Below, piece after piece: positions 8,249 to 15,578 of a DNA stretch of 64,000 nucleotides. Numbering within the stretch: position 1 is the first letter of the stretch; every line of letters starts with the position of its first letter. Source of the stretch: Bathymodiolus thermophilus thioautotrophic gill symbiont (GTDB lineage Bacteria; Pseudomonadota; Gammaproteobacteria; PS1; Pseudothioglobaceae); NCBI RefSeq assembly GCF_003711265.1, contig NZ_CP024634.1, positions 806,001-870,000 on the forward strand, in the 5' to 3' direction. The notes beneath the pieces are model-generated. The model did not search any database, had not been told where the DNA came from, and saw only the letters and a program-made list of their open reading frames with translations. Position numbers and translations under genes: made by a program.

Positions 8249-8722
8249 TTATAACTTATGATAACAAGTGCCATACAAATCTACGGGAGCCGACCATTGG
8301 CTGTATGGCCCTTCTACTGTTTCTATGTAAGCCAAGCCTTCTACCACTCGTTGTACTCTGTAAGCGTTTACTTGATTGGAAGAACAACGATTGACTATAA
8401 CATCGTGACGAACTAACCTCGTGTGGTATCTATTTAAAGAGTCAACAAGATCTGTGTCCTGAGTGAATGGCAAGTGTATTGGATGGTCGTGATCTCTGAG
8501 TCGTTGTTTACTGTAATGTGTGCCAATAACCCATATATTGCCTACTGGGCAACCTTTTGGTGTTATTTCGTCGTTGTCGTATGGGGAGTACCTGTCTAGT
8601 GGTTTGCACTTTGTTGGTGCGTTTAGTAGTTCGCGCTCTGTGGAGAATGTGTTTAGTGATTCATACCCTGTTGAGAATGCGTTGGCACTTAATAGCAGTG
8701 CTAGAATTAATATTTTTTTCAT
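8249..8722 (-). CDS. Small exported protein of unknown function
   Basis: 157 aa with a clear signal peptide (MKKILILALLLSANAFS) and an AGGAG ribosome site 7 nt before the ATG. The mature part is polar, with four Cys that could form two disulfides and an aromatic C-terminus (YSQWSAPVDLYGTCYHKL). I do not recognise the family. A degraded copy of its 5' region and upstream DNA is at 13266-13388. It likely acts in the periplasm or outside the cell. Confidence 0.7.
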   Translation of the reverse strand: MKKILILALLLSANAFSTGYESLNTFSTERELLNAPTKCKPLDRYSPYDNDEITPKGCPVGNIWVIGTHYSKQRLRDHDHPIHLPFTQDTDLVDSLNRYHTRLVRHDVIVNRCSSNQVNAYRVQRVVEGLAYIETVEGPYSQWSAPVDLYGTCYHKL

Positions 8723-8850
8723 TGTTGAACTCCTGTAGTTATTAATTTAAATAGAAGTATAACATTATTTCCAAACCTTTGATAACCTTTAAAATTTCAT
8801 TTGGGTAACTTTCACTTTTTTCTACATGAGGGCAAGATATAAAATCACAG

Positions 8851-8905
8851 TATCACGATTGAATAAAAGTTTATTACGGATTTGTATATTGCTTTTTTCT
8901 AAAAT
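8851..8905 (-). pseudogene. Diverged scrap of the miaA 3' end
   Basis: About 55 bp (from CACGATTGAATAAAA to GCTTTTTTCTAAAA on the plus strand) resemble the last codons of miaA at 14576-14631, with several substitutions. It is cut off by the MITE that starts at 8907. It is the oldest-looking of three miaA tail copies. Confidence 0.6.
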
Positions 8906-8906
8906 T

Positions 8907-9127
8907 AGAGACCTTTGTATAAATATGAATAATCGTCAAAAAACCACTTTTCACCCACTTGGCAATTTTTCCAGCGATACTCAGCAACCTTTTAGGAGGG
9001 TAAATCTAGTCTTGGCGCTTACTAGGATTAGGTTTAATAAAATTACCTATTTGATTATCGCTACACAGTAATTCTTTAGGAGGGCAAAAAATGAACTTTG
9101 CCAATCATTCACATTTATGCAAAGGAT
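8907..9127. mobile_element. MITE, long diverged copy
   Basis: Starts AGAGACCTTTGTATAAATATG and ends near ATTTATGCAAAGG, the terminal inverted repeats of the window's main MITE family; inner arms (CACCCACTTGGCAATTTTT...) are partly degraded. It sits between two miaA tail fragments. A 9128-9191 remainder is similar to the sequence 3' of the intact miaA. Confidence 0.75.
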
Positions 9128-9191
9128 TTACTTTCTCTCTGTTTTGCTGTATTGCCACCCCTTAATGTATGTCATTTCCAAATAGTGCCAA

Positions 9192-9549
9192 GAGGCATTA
9201 CGATTGAATAAAATCTATGGCGGCTTGTATATCGCTTTTTTCTAAAACCAGTGCATCGGTTTCACTTTTGAGCCAAGTGCTTTGGCGTTTGCAGAGTTGG
9301 CGAGTGGCAATGATGGCTTTTTCTATTAGGGTTGTTTTGTCAATTTCATTGTTGAGGTATTGCCATGCTTGGCGGTAGCCGACGCAACGGATGGCGGGTA
9401 GGTCTTCGTGGAGGTTTGGGTTTTGTTTTAGGGTTTGTACTTCTGCTAAGAAGTTGTTTTCCATCATCGATAAAAAGCGGGTTTCGATGCGTTGGTGTAA
9501 TTCGGCTCGTGCGGGCATGAGGATGATCTTTTTGATGGGGTGATTGATG
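9192..9549 (-). pseudogene. Duplicated 3' third of miaA
   Basis: 358 bp nearly identical (a few substitutions, for example at about 9301 and 9387) to 14572-14929, the C-terminal 115 codons and stop of intact miaA. The N-terminal two-thirds, including the P-loop, is absent, so it cannot encode an active tRNA dimethylallyltransferase. Homology stops at GTGATTGATG, where an hsdM remnant on the other strand begins. The near identity shows a recent duplication or gene conversion; it forms the left border of the island ending at miaA. Confidence 0.92.
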
Positions 9550-9668
9550 TTGAAGAAGAGGCGATTGTCGATATTGCCCAAGCTAAAAAAGATATTCAAA
9601 ATATAGAACGAGAGCCAGCAGATATTAAAAAACAGATGAATGGATATTTAAAAGAATTAGAGTTATAA
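9546..9668 (+). pseudogene. C-terminal remnant of a type I methyltransferase subunit (hsdM-like)
   Basis: Forty codons in frame to a TAA encode an acidic/lysine helix-rich tail ending KKQMNGYLKELEL, the kind of coiled C-terminus seen in HsdM proteins. The following order fic then hsdS is common in type I restriction loci. The rest of hsdM has been replaced by the miaA duplicate; junction at about 9546-9549. Confidence 0.5.
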
Positions 9669-9700
9669 ATGGTATAAAAATGAATATGTAATTAATTATA

Positions 9701-9766
9701 TGTTCAATAATCCTATTTTTTGAACACTTAATATAAATATATACTATAATTAAATTTTTCTGAACA
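9701..9766 (+). promoter_or_regulatory. Promoter with three TGAACA operator-like sites before fic
   Basis: TGTTCA at 9701-9706, TGAACA at 9721-9726 and TGAACA at 9761-9766 are spaced 20 and 40 bp apart, i.e. about two and four helical turns. A TATAAT at 9745-9750 lies between the second and third, and TTGAAC at 9720 is a possible -35. A dimeric regulator, perhaps the HTH part of the Fic protein itself, would cover -35 and start site. Confidence 0.5.
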
Positions 9767-9777
9767 CTAAGCAAATA

Positions 9778-10860
9778 ATGAACACACTGAATCAAATTGT
9801 TAAAAATAACACTTTTGAGTCGATTGTTATATTAAAGGCATTAAATAAAGCCCATCGATACTTAGGGGAGTTAAAAGGTGTTTGTCAAAGCATGCCAAAT
9901 CAGCAGATTCTTATTAGCACTCTAGCATTACAAGAGGCAAAAGACAGTTCTGAAATTGAAAATATTATTACTACTCAAGATGAAGTTTTCAAATATCAAT
10001 TACAGGCAAACAATAAAAACATTGCAGCTAAAGAAGTTAGCCAATATAGCGACGCCATGAATTGTGTCTTTCATCGGCTTAAAACTCATAATCTTATTAC
10101 CACCAATACGATAATTGAAGCCCAAAAAATTATTAAAGGTAATGATGCAGGTTTGCGCACACAGCAAGGCACAACGCTATTTAATGAGAAAAGTGGTAAA
10201 GTTGTATATACACCACCTAATCCTGATGAGTTGCCAGAATTGTTAAAAGACTTGGAACAATTTATTAACAATATTGACATTGAGTCAGATTTAGATCCTT
10301 TAATAAAAATGGCGATTATTCACCACCAGTTTGAAAGTATTCACCCGTTTTATGATGGTAACGGCAGAATTGGGCGTATTGTTAATATTATTTACTTGGT
10401 ACAACAGGGCTTGTTAGGCACACCTGTATTGTATTTAAGTCGGTATATTAATCACAATAAGAGCCAGTATTATCACTTGTTGCAAGCTGTTAGGGATGAA
10501 GGAAAATGGCAAGAATGGGTGTTATATATGATCACTGCGGTTAGCAAGACCGCACAAAGCACTATTAAACTTATCACTAATATAAAAGAGTTACAGCAAA
10601 GCTACAAGCACCGCATTCGTAGTCAATGCCCAAAAGTTTACTCGCAAGACTTAATTAATAATATTTTTAAGCACCCTTACACCAAAATTGCTTTTTTACA
10701 ACAAGATTTAGGTGTATCACGCCTAACTGCTAATCGTTATTTAGAGCAGTTAGTAAAAGAAGATTTGTTAACCAAGCATAAATTTGGCAGGGAAAATTTT
10801 TACTTCAATCCTCAACTGATTAACTTGTTGAGCAATACAGAGAATATGCATGATGAGTGA
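9778..10860 (+). CDS. Fic-family AMP transferase with C-terminal HTH
   Basis: 360 aa. The full catalytic motif HPFYDGNGRIGR is at residues 189-200. An N-terminal inhibitory motif SSEIEN (57-62) matches (S/T)xxxE(G/N), making it a self-inhibited class II Fic enzyme. The C-terminal 70 residues (KIAFLQQDLGVSRLTANRYL) look like a winged helix-turn-helix. It would transfer AMP from ATP to target hydroxyls. The gene lies between the hsdM and hsdS remnants, where such fic genes often sit in type I restriction operons, and is intact although both neighbours are broken. Repeated TGAACA sites upstream suggest autoregulation. Confidence 0.9.
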   Translation: MNTLNQIVKNNTFESIVILKALNKAHRYLGELKGVCQSMPNQQILISTLALQEAKDSSEIENIITTQDEVFKYQLQANNKNIAAKEVSQYSDAMNCVFHRLKTHNLITTNTIIEAQKIIKGNDAGLRTQQGTTLFNEKSGKVVYTPPNPDELPELLKDLEQFINNIDIESDLDPLIKMAIIHHQFESIHPFYDGNGRIGRIVNIIYLVQQGLLGTPVLYLSRYINHNKSQYYHLLQAVRDEGKWQEWVLYMITAVSKTAQSTIKLITNIKELQQSYKHRIRSQCPKVYSQDLINNIFKHPYTKIAFLQQDLGVSRLTANRYLEQLVKEDLLTKHKFGRENFYFNPQLINLLSNTENMHDE

Positions 10861-11374
10861 TAAAGTTTATTTTACCAGGGTATAAAAAAACCGAAATTGG
10901 GTTATTCCAGAGGATTGGGAGGCGGTGCGGTTGGGAGAGGTGGGAAAATTTATTGGTGGAGGCACGCCATTGATAAAAATAAAAGAATACTGGGGCGGAA
11001 ATATTCCATGGGCATTCATCAATTATTATAGAAAATTTAGATAATACTGTATACGGTTATCATTTAATAAGATTCAGGTCTGAAAAAGATTTGGACATTG
11101 ATTTTTTTTGGGGTATGTATTTAATAATGTTTTAATATTGAAGGAGTTTGCAAGAAGAGCAACAGGAAGTACGCGGTTTACTTTATCGATTAAAAACTTT
11201 AATGAAATTGAGGTATTATTTCCACCACTTGAGGAGCAACAAAGAATCGCTCAAATTTTAATGCTTGCTGATGATGAAATAATCAAATTAAAAAACGAAT
11301 TAGTCTTTTTAAAAACCCAGAAAAAAGGATTAATGCAACAATTATTAACTGGGAAAATTAGAGTAAAAACATAG
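10853..11374 (+). pseudogene. hsdS: Broken type I restriction specificity subunit (hsdS)
   Basis: The ATG at 10853 overlaps the fic stop, but the frame closes after 10 codons. In shifted frames one reads PGYKKTEIG, then VIPEDWEAVRLGEVGKF, then GGGTPLIKIKEYWGGNIPW, the standard first target-recognition-domain start of HsdS. A large internal deletion follows, then the C-terminal half-domain: ARRATGSTRFTLSIKNF, PPLEEQQRIAQIL, KGLMQQLLTGKIRV. At least two frameshifts and a deletion make it non-functional. The last 88 codons from 11108 are open, but without partners cannot specify DNA. Confidence 0.9.
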
Positions 11375-11383
11375 GAGAATAGA

Positions 11384-12073
11384 ATGGGAAAGAAAGTTTT
11401 TGTGTCATATAAGCATAGCGATAGTTCAGTTCAATCTCTAACTAGATATTGCAATAATACGGTTCGTGATTATGTGGATTATTTAATAAATAACACTTTA
11501 AAAAATGATGTTTATAAGGGTGAAGGGGATGAAGATTTAAGTGATTTCAAGGATGGTACGATTGAAAATCATTTAAAAGATAAAATTCACGATAGTAGCA
11601 TTACAATTGTGTTGATTTCTCCGAATATGAAAGACCTTTATAAAAGTGAATCAGACCAATGGATTCCATGGGAAATATCTTATTCACTTAAAGAGATAAC
11701 GAGAAGTGATAAAACAAGTCATACCAATGGCATATTGGCAGTTGTATTGCCAGATATGAAGGGTAGTTATGATTATTTTCTTGAAGAAGGCACTTGTATT
11801 GCTTGCAACTCTAGTACAACTAAAACTAACATCTTATTTCAAATACTTAGGGAAAATATGTTTAACGGTAAAGCATTAATTCCAACTGATTGCCCTAATT
11901 GTGATTCGTATGCAGAGAGGGGAAGGTCTTATATTGAATCTGTTAAATGGGAAGATTTTATCTCTAATAAAGATTTTTATTTGGATAAAGCAATAGAAAT
12001 AATGAATGATAGAAAATCTTACAATATAACTAAAGAAGTTCAAGATAATAGTTATGAAAATACAATTTTTTAA
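11384..12073 (+). CDS. TIR-like (ThsB/MTH538-type) protein
   Basis: 229 aa starting MGKKVFVSYKHSDSS, the TIR/TIR-like first strand. The SSITIVLISP strand is followed by WIPWEISYSL, with Glu97 at the likely catalytic NAD-glycohydrolase position. A C-terminal extension carries CPNCD. GGAG precedes the ATG. Bacterial TIR proteins of this kind (Thoeris ThsB and relatives) make NAD-derived signals on phage infection. It lies 9 nt after the hsdS pseudogene and heads a three-gene operon with a membrane protein and a second TIR-like protein. No ThsA (SIR2-SLOG) gene is visible. Confidence 0.75.
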   Translation: MGKKVFVSYKHSDSSVQSLTRYCNNTVRDYVDYLINNTLKNDVYKGEGDEDLSDFKDGTIENHLKDKIHDSSITIVLISPNMKDLYKSESDQWIPWEISYSLKEITRSDKTSHTNGILAVVLPDMKGSYDYFLEEGTCIACNSSTTKTNILFQILRENMFNGKALIPTDCPNCDSYAERGRSYIESVKWEDFISNKDFYLDKAIEIMNDRKSYNITKEVQDNSYENTIF

Positions 12074-12093
12074 TAAATTAAGGGGCTGTAATA

Positions 12094-12510
12094 ATGGACG
12101 ATAAAGAACAAGTAGTAAAACATTTAGAGATAACGCAAGGCGTGGTTAATCGCCTAGCGGGCAATTCTTTTTCTATTAAAGGTTGGAGCATGGCAATACT
12201 AGCGGCAGCTATCTTGTTTATTGCTAGAAGTAACGGGGAATATTCAGAGTATCTTATTTTAACTTTCCTTGTTCCTATTTTTGGATTTTGGCTGTTGGAC
12301 GGGTATTTTTTATGGCAAGAGCGATTGTTTAGAGGGGTTTATGATGATGTTAGGCAACAAGAAACAACGGATTTTAAAATGAATATTCCCGCACAATTTA
12401 AAAAGGTTGATAACAAATGGAGAGATTCAGTTTGCTCATTGACGCTTTGGATTTTTTATAGCGTTGAGGTTGTTTTTATTGTGGTGGTATTTTTTATTTT
12501 AAAAGGTTAA
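12094..12510 (+). CDS. Three-helix membrane protein between two TIR genes
   Basis: 138 aa with hydrophobic segments at about 31-47, 53-73 and 113-136. A conserved-looking soluble motif (LWQERLFRGVYDDVR) lies between helices 2 and 3, and an amphipathic N-terminus reads VVNRLAGNSFSIKGW. GGGG precedes the ATG. I recall similar short membrane proteins beside TIR-domain genes, but know no assigned function. Its position suggests it is the membrane effector or sensor of the TIR module, for instance opening or disrupting the inner membrane when TIR signalling starts. That is inference from context only. Confidence 0.7.
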   Translation: MDDKEQVVKHLEITQGVVNRLAGNSFSIKGWSMAILAAAILFIARSNGEYSEYLILTFLVPIFGFWLLDGYFLWQERLFRGVYDDVRQQETTDFKMNIPAQFKKVDNKWRDSVCSLTLWIFYSVEVVFIVVVFFILKG

Positions 12511-12514
12511 TGAG

Positions 12515-13105
12515 ATGAGAAAAGTATTTTTTAGTTTTGCCTGGGAAGACATTTGGCAGGTTAATCAAGTGCGTAATAGTTGGGTTGCACAAGGTCGTAA
12601 ATTTGCTGGTTTTATAGATAAGGCAAAAATAGAAAAATTAAAACTACAAACAGATAAAGAAATAAAGATGTGGATAAATAAGCAAATGCACGGCACTTCT
12701 GTTACTTGTGTTTTAGTTGGAGAAAATACTAATAACAGCAAATGGGTTAAATATGAAATAGAACAAAGTATAAAATTCAATAAAGGGATAGTTGTTATTT
12801 ATATTCATAACACAAAAAACAGTAATGGCGACATTGGAAAAGTCGGAGAAAATCCTTTGAGTATTTATAAAAAAACACTTACAGAAAAGTTTGGAAAATC
12901 TATTTTTTTAGGCGGTGCAGTAGGAGTTTTAGCTAGATTTTTTCCACCAACTGCACCAGTTGCATGGGCATTATTAGGGGTGTTTACAGTTTGTCAATTA
13001 TTTAAAAGCGAAGAGAGTTATAGGGTTTATGATTGGATTGAAGAAGATGGGCGTAATAATTTGAGTGATTGGATTGAAGGGGCCGCCCAACAAGCAAAGC
13101 GATAA
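12515..13105 (+). CDS. ThsB-like TIR protein with hydrophobic hairpin
   Basis: 196 aa. The opening RKVFFSFAWEDIWQVNQVRN, the TSVTCVLVGENTNNSKWVKY strand and YEIEQSI (Glu81 at the catalytic position) closely parallel the Bacillus cereus ThsB sequence as I remember it. Unlike ThsB, residues 130-163 form a hydrophobic hairpin (FLGGAVGVLARFF, VAWALLGVFTVC) that could dock on membrane. The C-terminal YDWIEEDGRNNLSDWIE is typical of the MTH538-like family. It starts 4 nt after the membrane-protein gene and is therefore co-translated. The likely role is phage-triggered NAD-derived signal production. Confidence 0.8.
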   Translation: MRKVFFSFAWEDIWQVNQVRNSWVAQGRKFAGFIDKAKIEKLKLQTDKEIKMWINKQMHGTSVTCVLVGENTNNSKWVKYEIEQSIKFNKGIVVIYIHNTKNSNGDIGKVGENPLSIYKKTLTEKFGKSIFLGGAVGVLARFFPPTAPVAWALLGVFTVCQLFKSEESYRVYDWIEEDGRNNLSDWIEGAAQQAKR

Positions 13106-13265
13106 AATAAACCAAACTTCAAAAAAAATAAACGAAAAACACCTGTAACAAAATATCACTGCTTTATTTAAGAGCAATGGGTTGGTGCATTTTTTTTGGC
13201 AGCATTAAATAAACTGGATAGACGAAGAATTAAATTTTTTAGAGATGAAATACCGCTTTCATTTA

Positions 13266-13388
13266 GTATCCTCGTTGTCGTTACTGCCGTATGGGGATAT
13301 TTGCCTAGTGGTTTACATTGTTATTAACTTAAATAGAGGCGTATTACCTTTAAAGCCTTTGACAACCTTTTAAAATTCTTCTAAAACT
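13266..13388 (-). pseudogene. Degraded copy of the 8.3-8.9 kb gene start and upstream DNA
   Basis: The plus-strand blocks TCGTTGTCG, GTATGGGGA, CCTAGTGGTTTACA, TTAAATAGAGG, CCTTTGACAACCTTTTAAAA and CTTCTAAAACTAGAGACC occur in the same order as at 8569-8912. Most of the coding part is deleted. Just upstream, 13106-13265 holds AT-rich remnants, including AATAAACCAAAC of the second repeat family, and no gene I recognise. Confidence 0.65.
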
Positions 13389-13489
13389 AGAGACCTCTGT
13401 ATAAATATAAACAATCGTCAAAAATTCACTTTTCACCCATTTGGCAAAAAGTGAATTTTGCTAATCATCCATATTTATACAAAGGTCTG
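13389..13489. mobile_element. MITE, internally deleted copy
   Basis: Ends AGAGACCTCTGTATAAATAT and ATATTTATACAAAGGTCT. The central part is shortened so that CACCCATTTGGCAAAAAGTG joins the two arms directly; about 101 bp. Confidence 0.8.
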
Positions 13490-13495
13490 AACTAA

Positions 13496-14164
13496 TTAGA
13501 GTATGCCACCATCAAAAATATGTTCAAGAGTACTTACGGCTGGTATGGAATCAATGACTTTGTTTACTACTTCTCCAACATTGTCTCCTTCAATAATATG
13601 CTTAACAGCACCCACGACTGGCACGATTTTGAGAGCGTCGTTTGCTATTTCTCCGGCGCTTTTTCCTTTAATTATATCGTCAACAGCCTTAACTTCAGGA
13701 AATACATCCGAAACGCCTAATTCATCATGGTAAGGCGTTGATGAATCGGTTGATTTATCAGAGTGATATGCTGGTTCGGTGGTTAGGGCTGCGCCGATAT
13801 TATCTATATAGGTTGAATGTTCGGCTAATTTAAATTGAATATTTGCTTGCTTACTCCAGTTGTCCTGGAAGTGGGCACCATCATTGTCACTTTTAACATT
13901 GTGGGCTAATATCTCATTCAAGGCTGTAAGATCAAAGCCAATTGAACTTTGCATGTTTTTGGTGTTAAATTCTATCGTTATATATTTTGATGACCCGTCG
14001 CCTTCGGTATGCATAATGCCCTTGAGTCCTGTGTAGTCGTCTAATTGTATGATGCTGTCAAGTGCAAAGCCTTCTATTGCGCAAACATCCTCGTTCATTT
14101 TTAATGTTATTACCAATTTATTATTTGTTTGGGTTAGGCTGAAATTCTCTATTCTTAGTCTCAT
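13496..14164 (-). CDS. Unknown soluble protein with ~26-residue C-terminal repeats
   Basis: The start is at ATG 14164 (MRLRIENFSLTQTNNK), because AAGGAG lies 7 nt upstream; the open frame extends to 14296 but without a ribosome site. 222 aa, no signal peptide. The first 130 residues are a beta-rich unknown domain. The C-terminal part repeats a pattern I-I-x-G-x-x-x-G-E-(I/V)-x-N...P-V/A-V: DIIKGKSAGEIANDALKIVP, then HIIEGDNVGEVVNKVIDSIP, then HIFDGG. I do not recognise the family. It lies alone between MITEs inside the miaA-bounded island. Confidence 0.6.
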   Translation of the reverse strand: MRLRIENFSLTQTNNKLVITLKMNEDVCAIEGFALDSIIQLDDYTGLKGIMHTEGDGSSKYITIEFNTKNMQSSIGFDLTALNEILAHNVKSDNDGAHFQDNWSKQANIQFKLAEHSTYIDNIGAALTTEPAYHSDKSTDSSTPYHDELGVSDVFPEVKAVDDIIKGKSAGEIANDALKIVPVVGAVKHIIEGDNVGEVVNKVIDSIPAVSTLEHIFDGGIL

Positions 14165-14257
14165 TTTACTTCTCCTTGTTATAATTTTATTTGGTTTTGT
14201 TTTTAAAAAAATTGAATAGTACTTATTTACTATACCACAAAAGTAATGCAGTTTAAA

Positions 14258-14495
14258 GTCAATATGAATAATTATCCAAAAAAATTCACCTTTCACCTAC
14301 TTGGTCATTTTTTTTAGCGACACCCAGCAACTCTCATGGGGGTAAGACCAACCGTAGGGAACGGTTTGTAACCGTTCCCCTCCTTGCTAGAACAAGGTTT
14401 AAAGAAATCGCCAATTAAGTTATAGCGCTATACAATCACCTTCTAGGAGGGCAAAAATTGAATTTTGCCAATCATTCATAATTTATGCAAAGACC
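14258..14495. mobile_element. MITE, long diverged copy downstream of miaA
   Basis: Contains AATATGAATAATTATCC at the left and AATTTTGCCAATCATTCAT plus ATTTATGCAAAGACC at the right, with partly degraded inner arms and an inserted palindrome GGGAACGG...CCGTTCCC near 14356-14380. It is paralogous to the 8907-9127 copy, which also sits next to a miaA tail. Confidence 0.7.
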
Positions 14496-14577
14496 TTATT
14501 TTGCCTATATTTTGTCGCATTGCTACCCTTTAAAGTTATGCCATTTTCAAATATCACCTAGGCACAAAACCATGGCA

Positions 14578-15495
14578 TTACGATTGAATAAAATCTATGG
14601 CGGCTTGTATATCGCTTTTTTCTAAAACCAGTGCATCGGTTTCACTTTTGAGCCAAGTGCTTTGGCGTTTGCAGAGTTGGCGGGTGGCAATGATGGCTTT
14701 TTCTATTAGGGTTGTTTTGTCAATTTCATTGTTGAGGTATTGCCATGCTTGGCGGTAGCCGACGCAGCGGATGGCGGGTAGGTCTTCGTGGAGGTTTGGG
14801 TTTTGTTTTAGGGTTTGTACTTCTGCTAAGAAGTTGTTTTCCATCATCGATAAAAAGCGGGTTTCGATGCGTTGGTGTAATTCGGCTCGTGCGGGCATGA
14901 GGATGATCTTTTTGATGGGGTGATTGATGCCGGATTGTTTGTTGCCTTGTAATTCACTGAGGGTTTTGCCGCTGAGTGTAAAGACTTCTAGGGCGCGGGT
15001 GATGCGTTGTGAGTCGTTTGGGTGGATGCGGCTTGCGGCTTGTGGGTCGATTTTTTTTAAGTTGTTGTGTAGTTTGCTGGCGCCTTTGTCTTTAAGGAGT
15101 TGGTTGAATTTTTCTTTGGATTTTTTGGTAGATTCTGGTAATTTGGAGAGTCCGTGTTCAAGTGCGTTAAAATAAAATGAAGTGCCACCGACTAAGATAG
15201 GTATTTCCCCTTTGTCAAAGGCGATTGCTATTTGTGCTTTGGCATCACGCACAAAATCAAAGACTGAGTAGGCGTTTTCTGGATTGCAGATGTCAATTAA
15301 CTGATGTGGGTATTTTTTTAGGATGGCTTTACTGGGTTTGGCGGTACCGATGTCCATGCCTTGGTAAATGAGTGCGGAGTCAACGCTAATAAGTCTTGCT
15401 TTGAATTTATCTGCTAATTGAATAGCCAAATCGGTCTTACCTGAGGCGGTAGGACCCATTAAAAATACAATAGTTTGGTGTGGTGTTTGTAGCAT
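14578..15495 (-). CDS. miaA: tRNA dimethylallyltransferase
   Basis: 305 aa, normal length. P-loop GPTASGKT at residues 14-21, substrate motif DSALIYQGMDIGTAKP at 39-54, and IRCVGYRQAW near residue 245. It adds the isopentenyl group to A37 of tRNAs reading U-starting codons; MiaB (34287-35609) completes the ms2i6A modification. The final 115 codons are duplicated at 9192-9549, and DNA 3' of the gene contains the accessory island, so the gene end is an integration or recombination hot spot that left this copy intact. Confidence 0.96.
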   Translation of the reverse strand: MLQTPHQTIVFLMGPTASGKTDLAIQLADKFKARLISVDSALIYQGMDIGTAKPSKAILKKYPHQLIDICNPENAYSVFDFVRDAKAQIAIAFDKGEIPILVGGTSFYFNALEHGLSKLPESTKKSKEKFNQLLKDKGASKLHNNLKKIDPQAASRIHPNDSQRITRALEVFTLSGKTLSELQGNKQSGINHPIKKIILMPARAELHQRIETRFLSMMENNFLAEVQTLKQNPNLHEDLPAIRCVGYRQAWQYLNNEIDKTTLIEKAIIATRQLCKRQSTWLKSETDALVLEKSDIQAAIDFIQS

Positions 15496-15578
15496 AAAAG
15501 GACTTTAAATTACTAGGCATTAACAGAGATAACCTACATTATAATACCAGTCTTCATAAAAATCTCATAAAATAAACA

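Noticed and set aside
8520-8745. Plus-strand ORFs over the exported-protein gene
   Set aside because: They are antisense shadows; the minus-strand ORF has a signal peptide and ribosome site.
14165-14296. N-terminal extension of the 13496 gene
   Set aside because: No ribosome site and overlap with MITE sequence; ATG 14164 has AAGGAG at the right distance.
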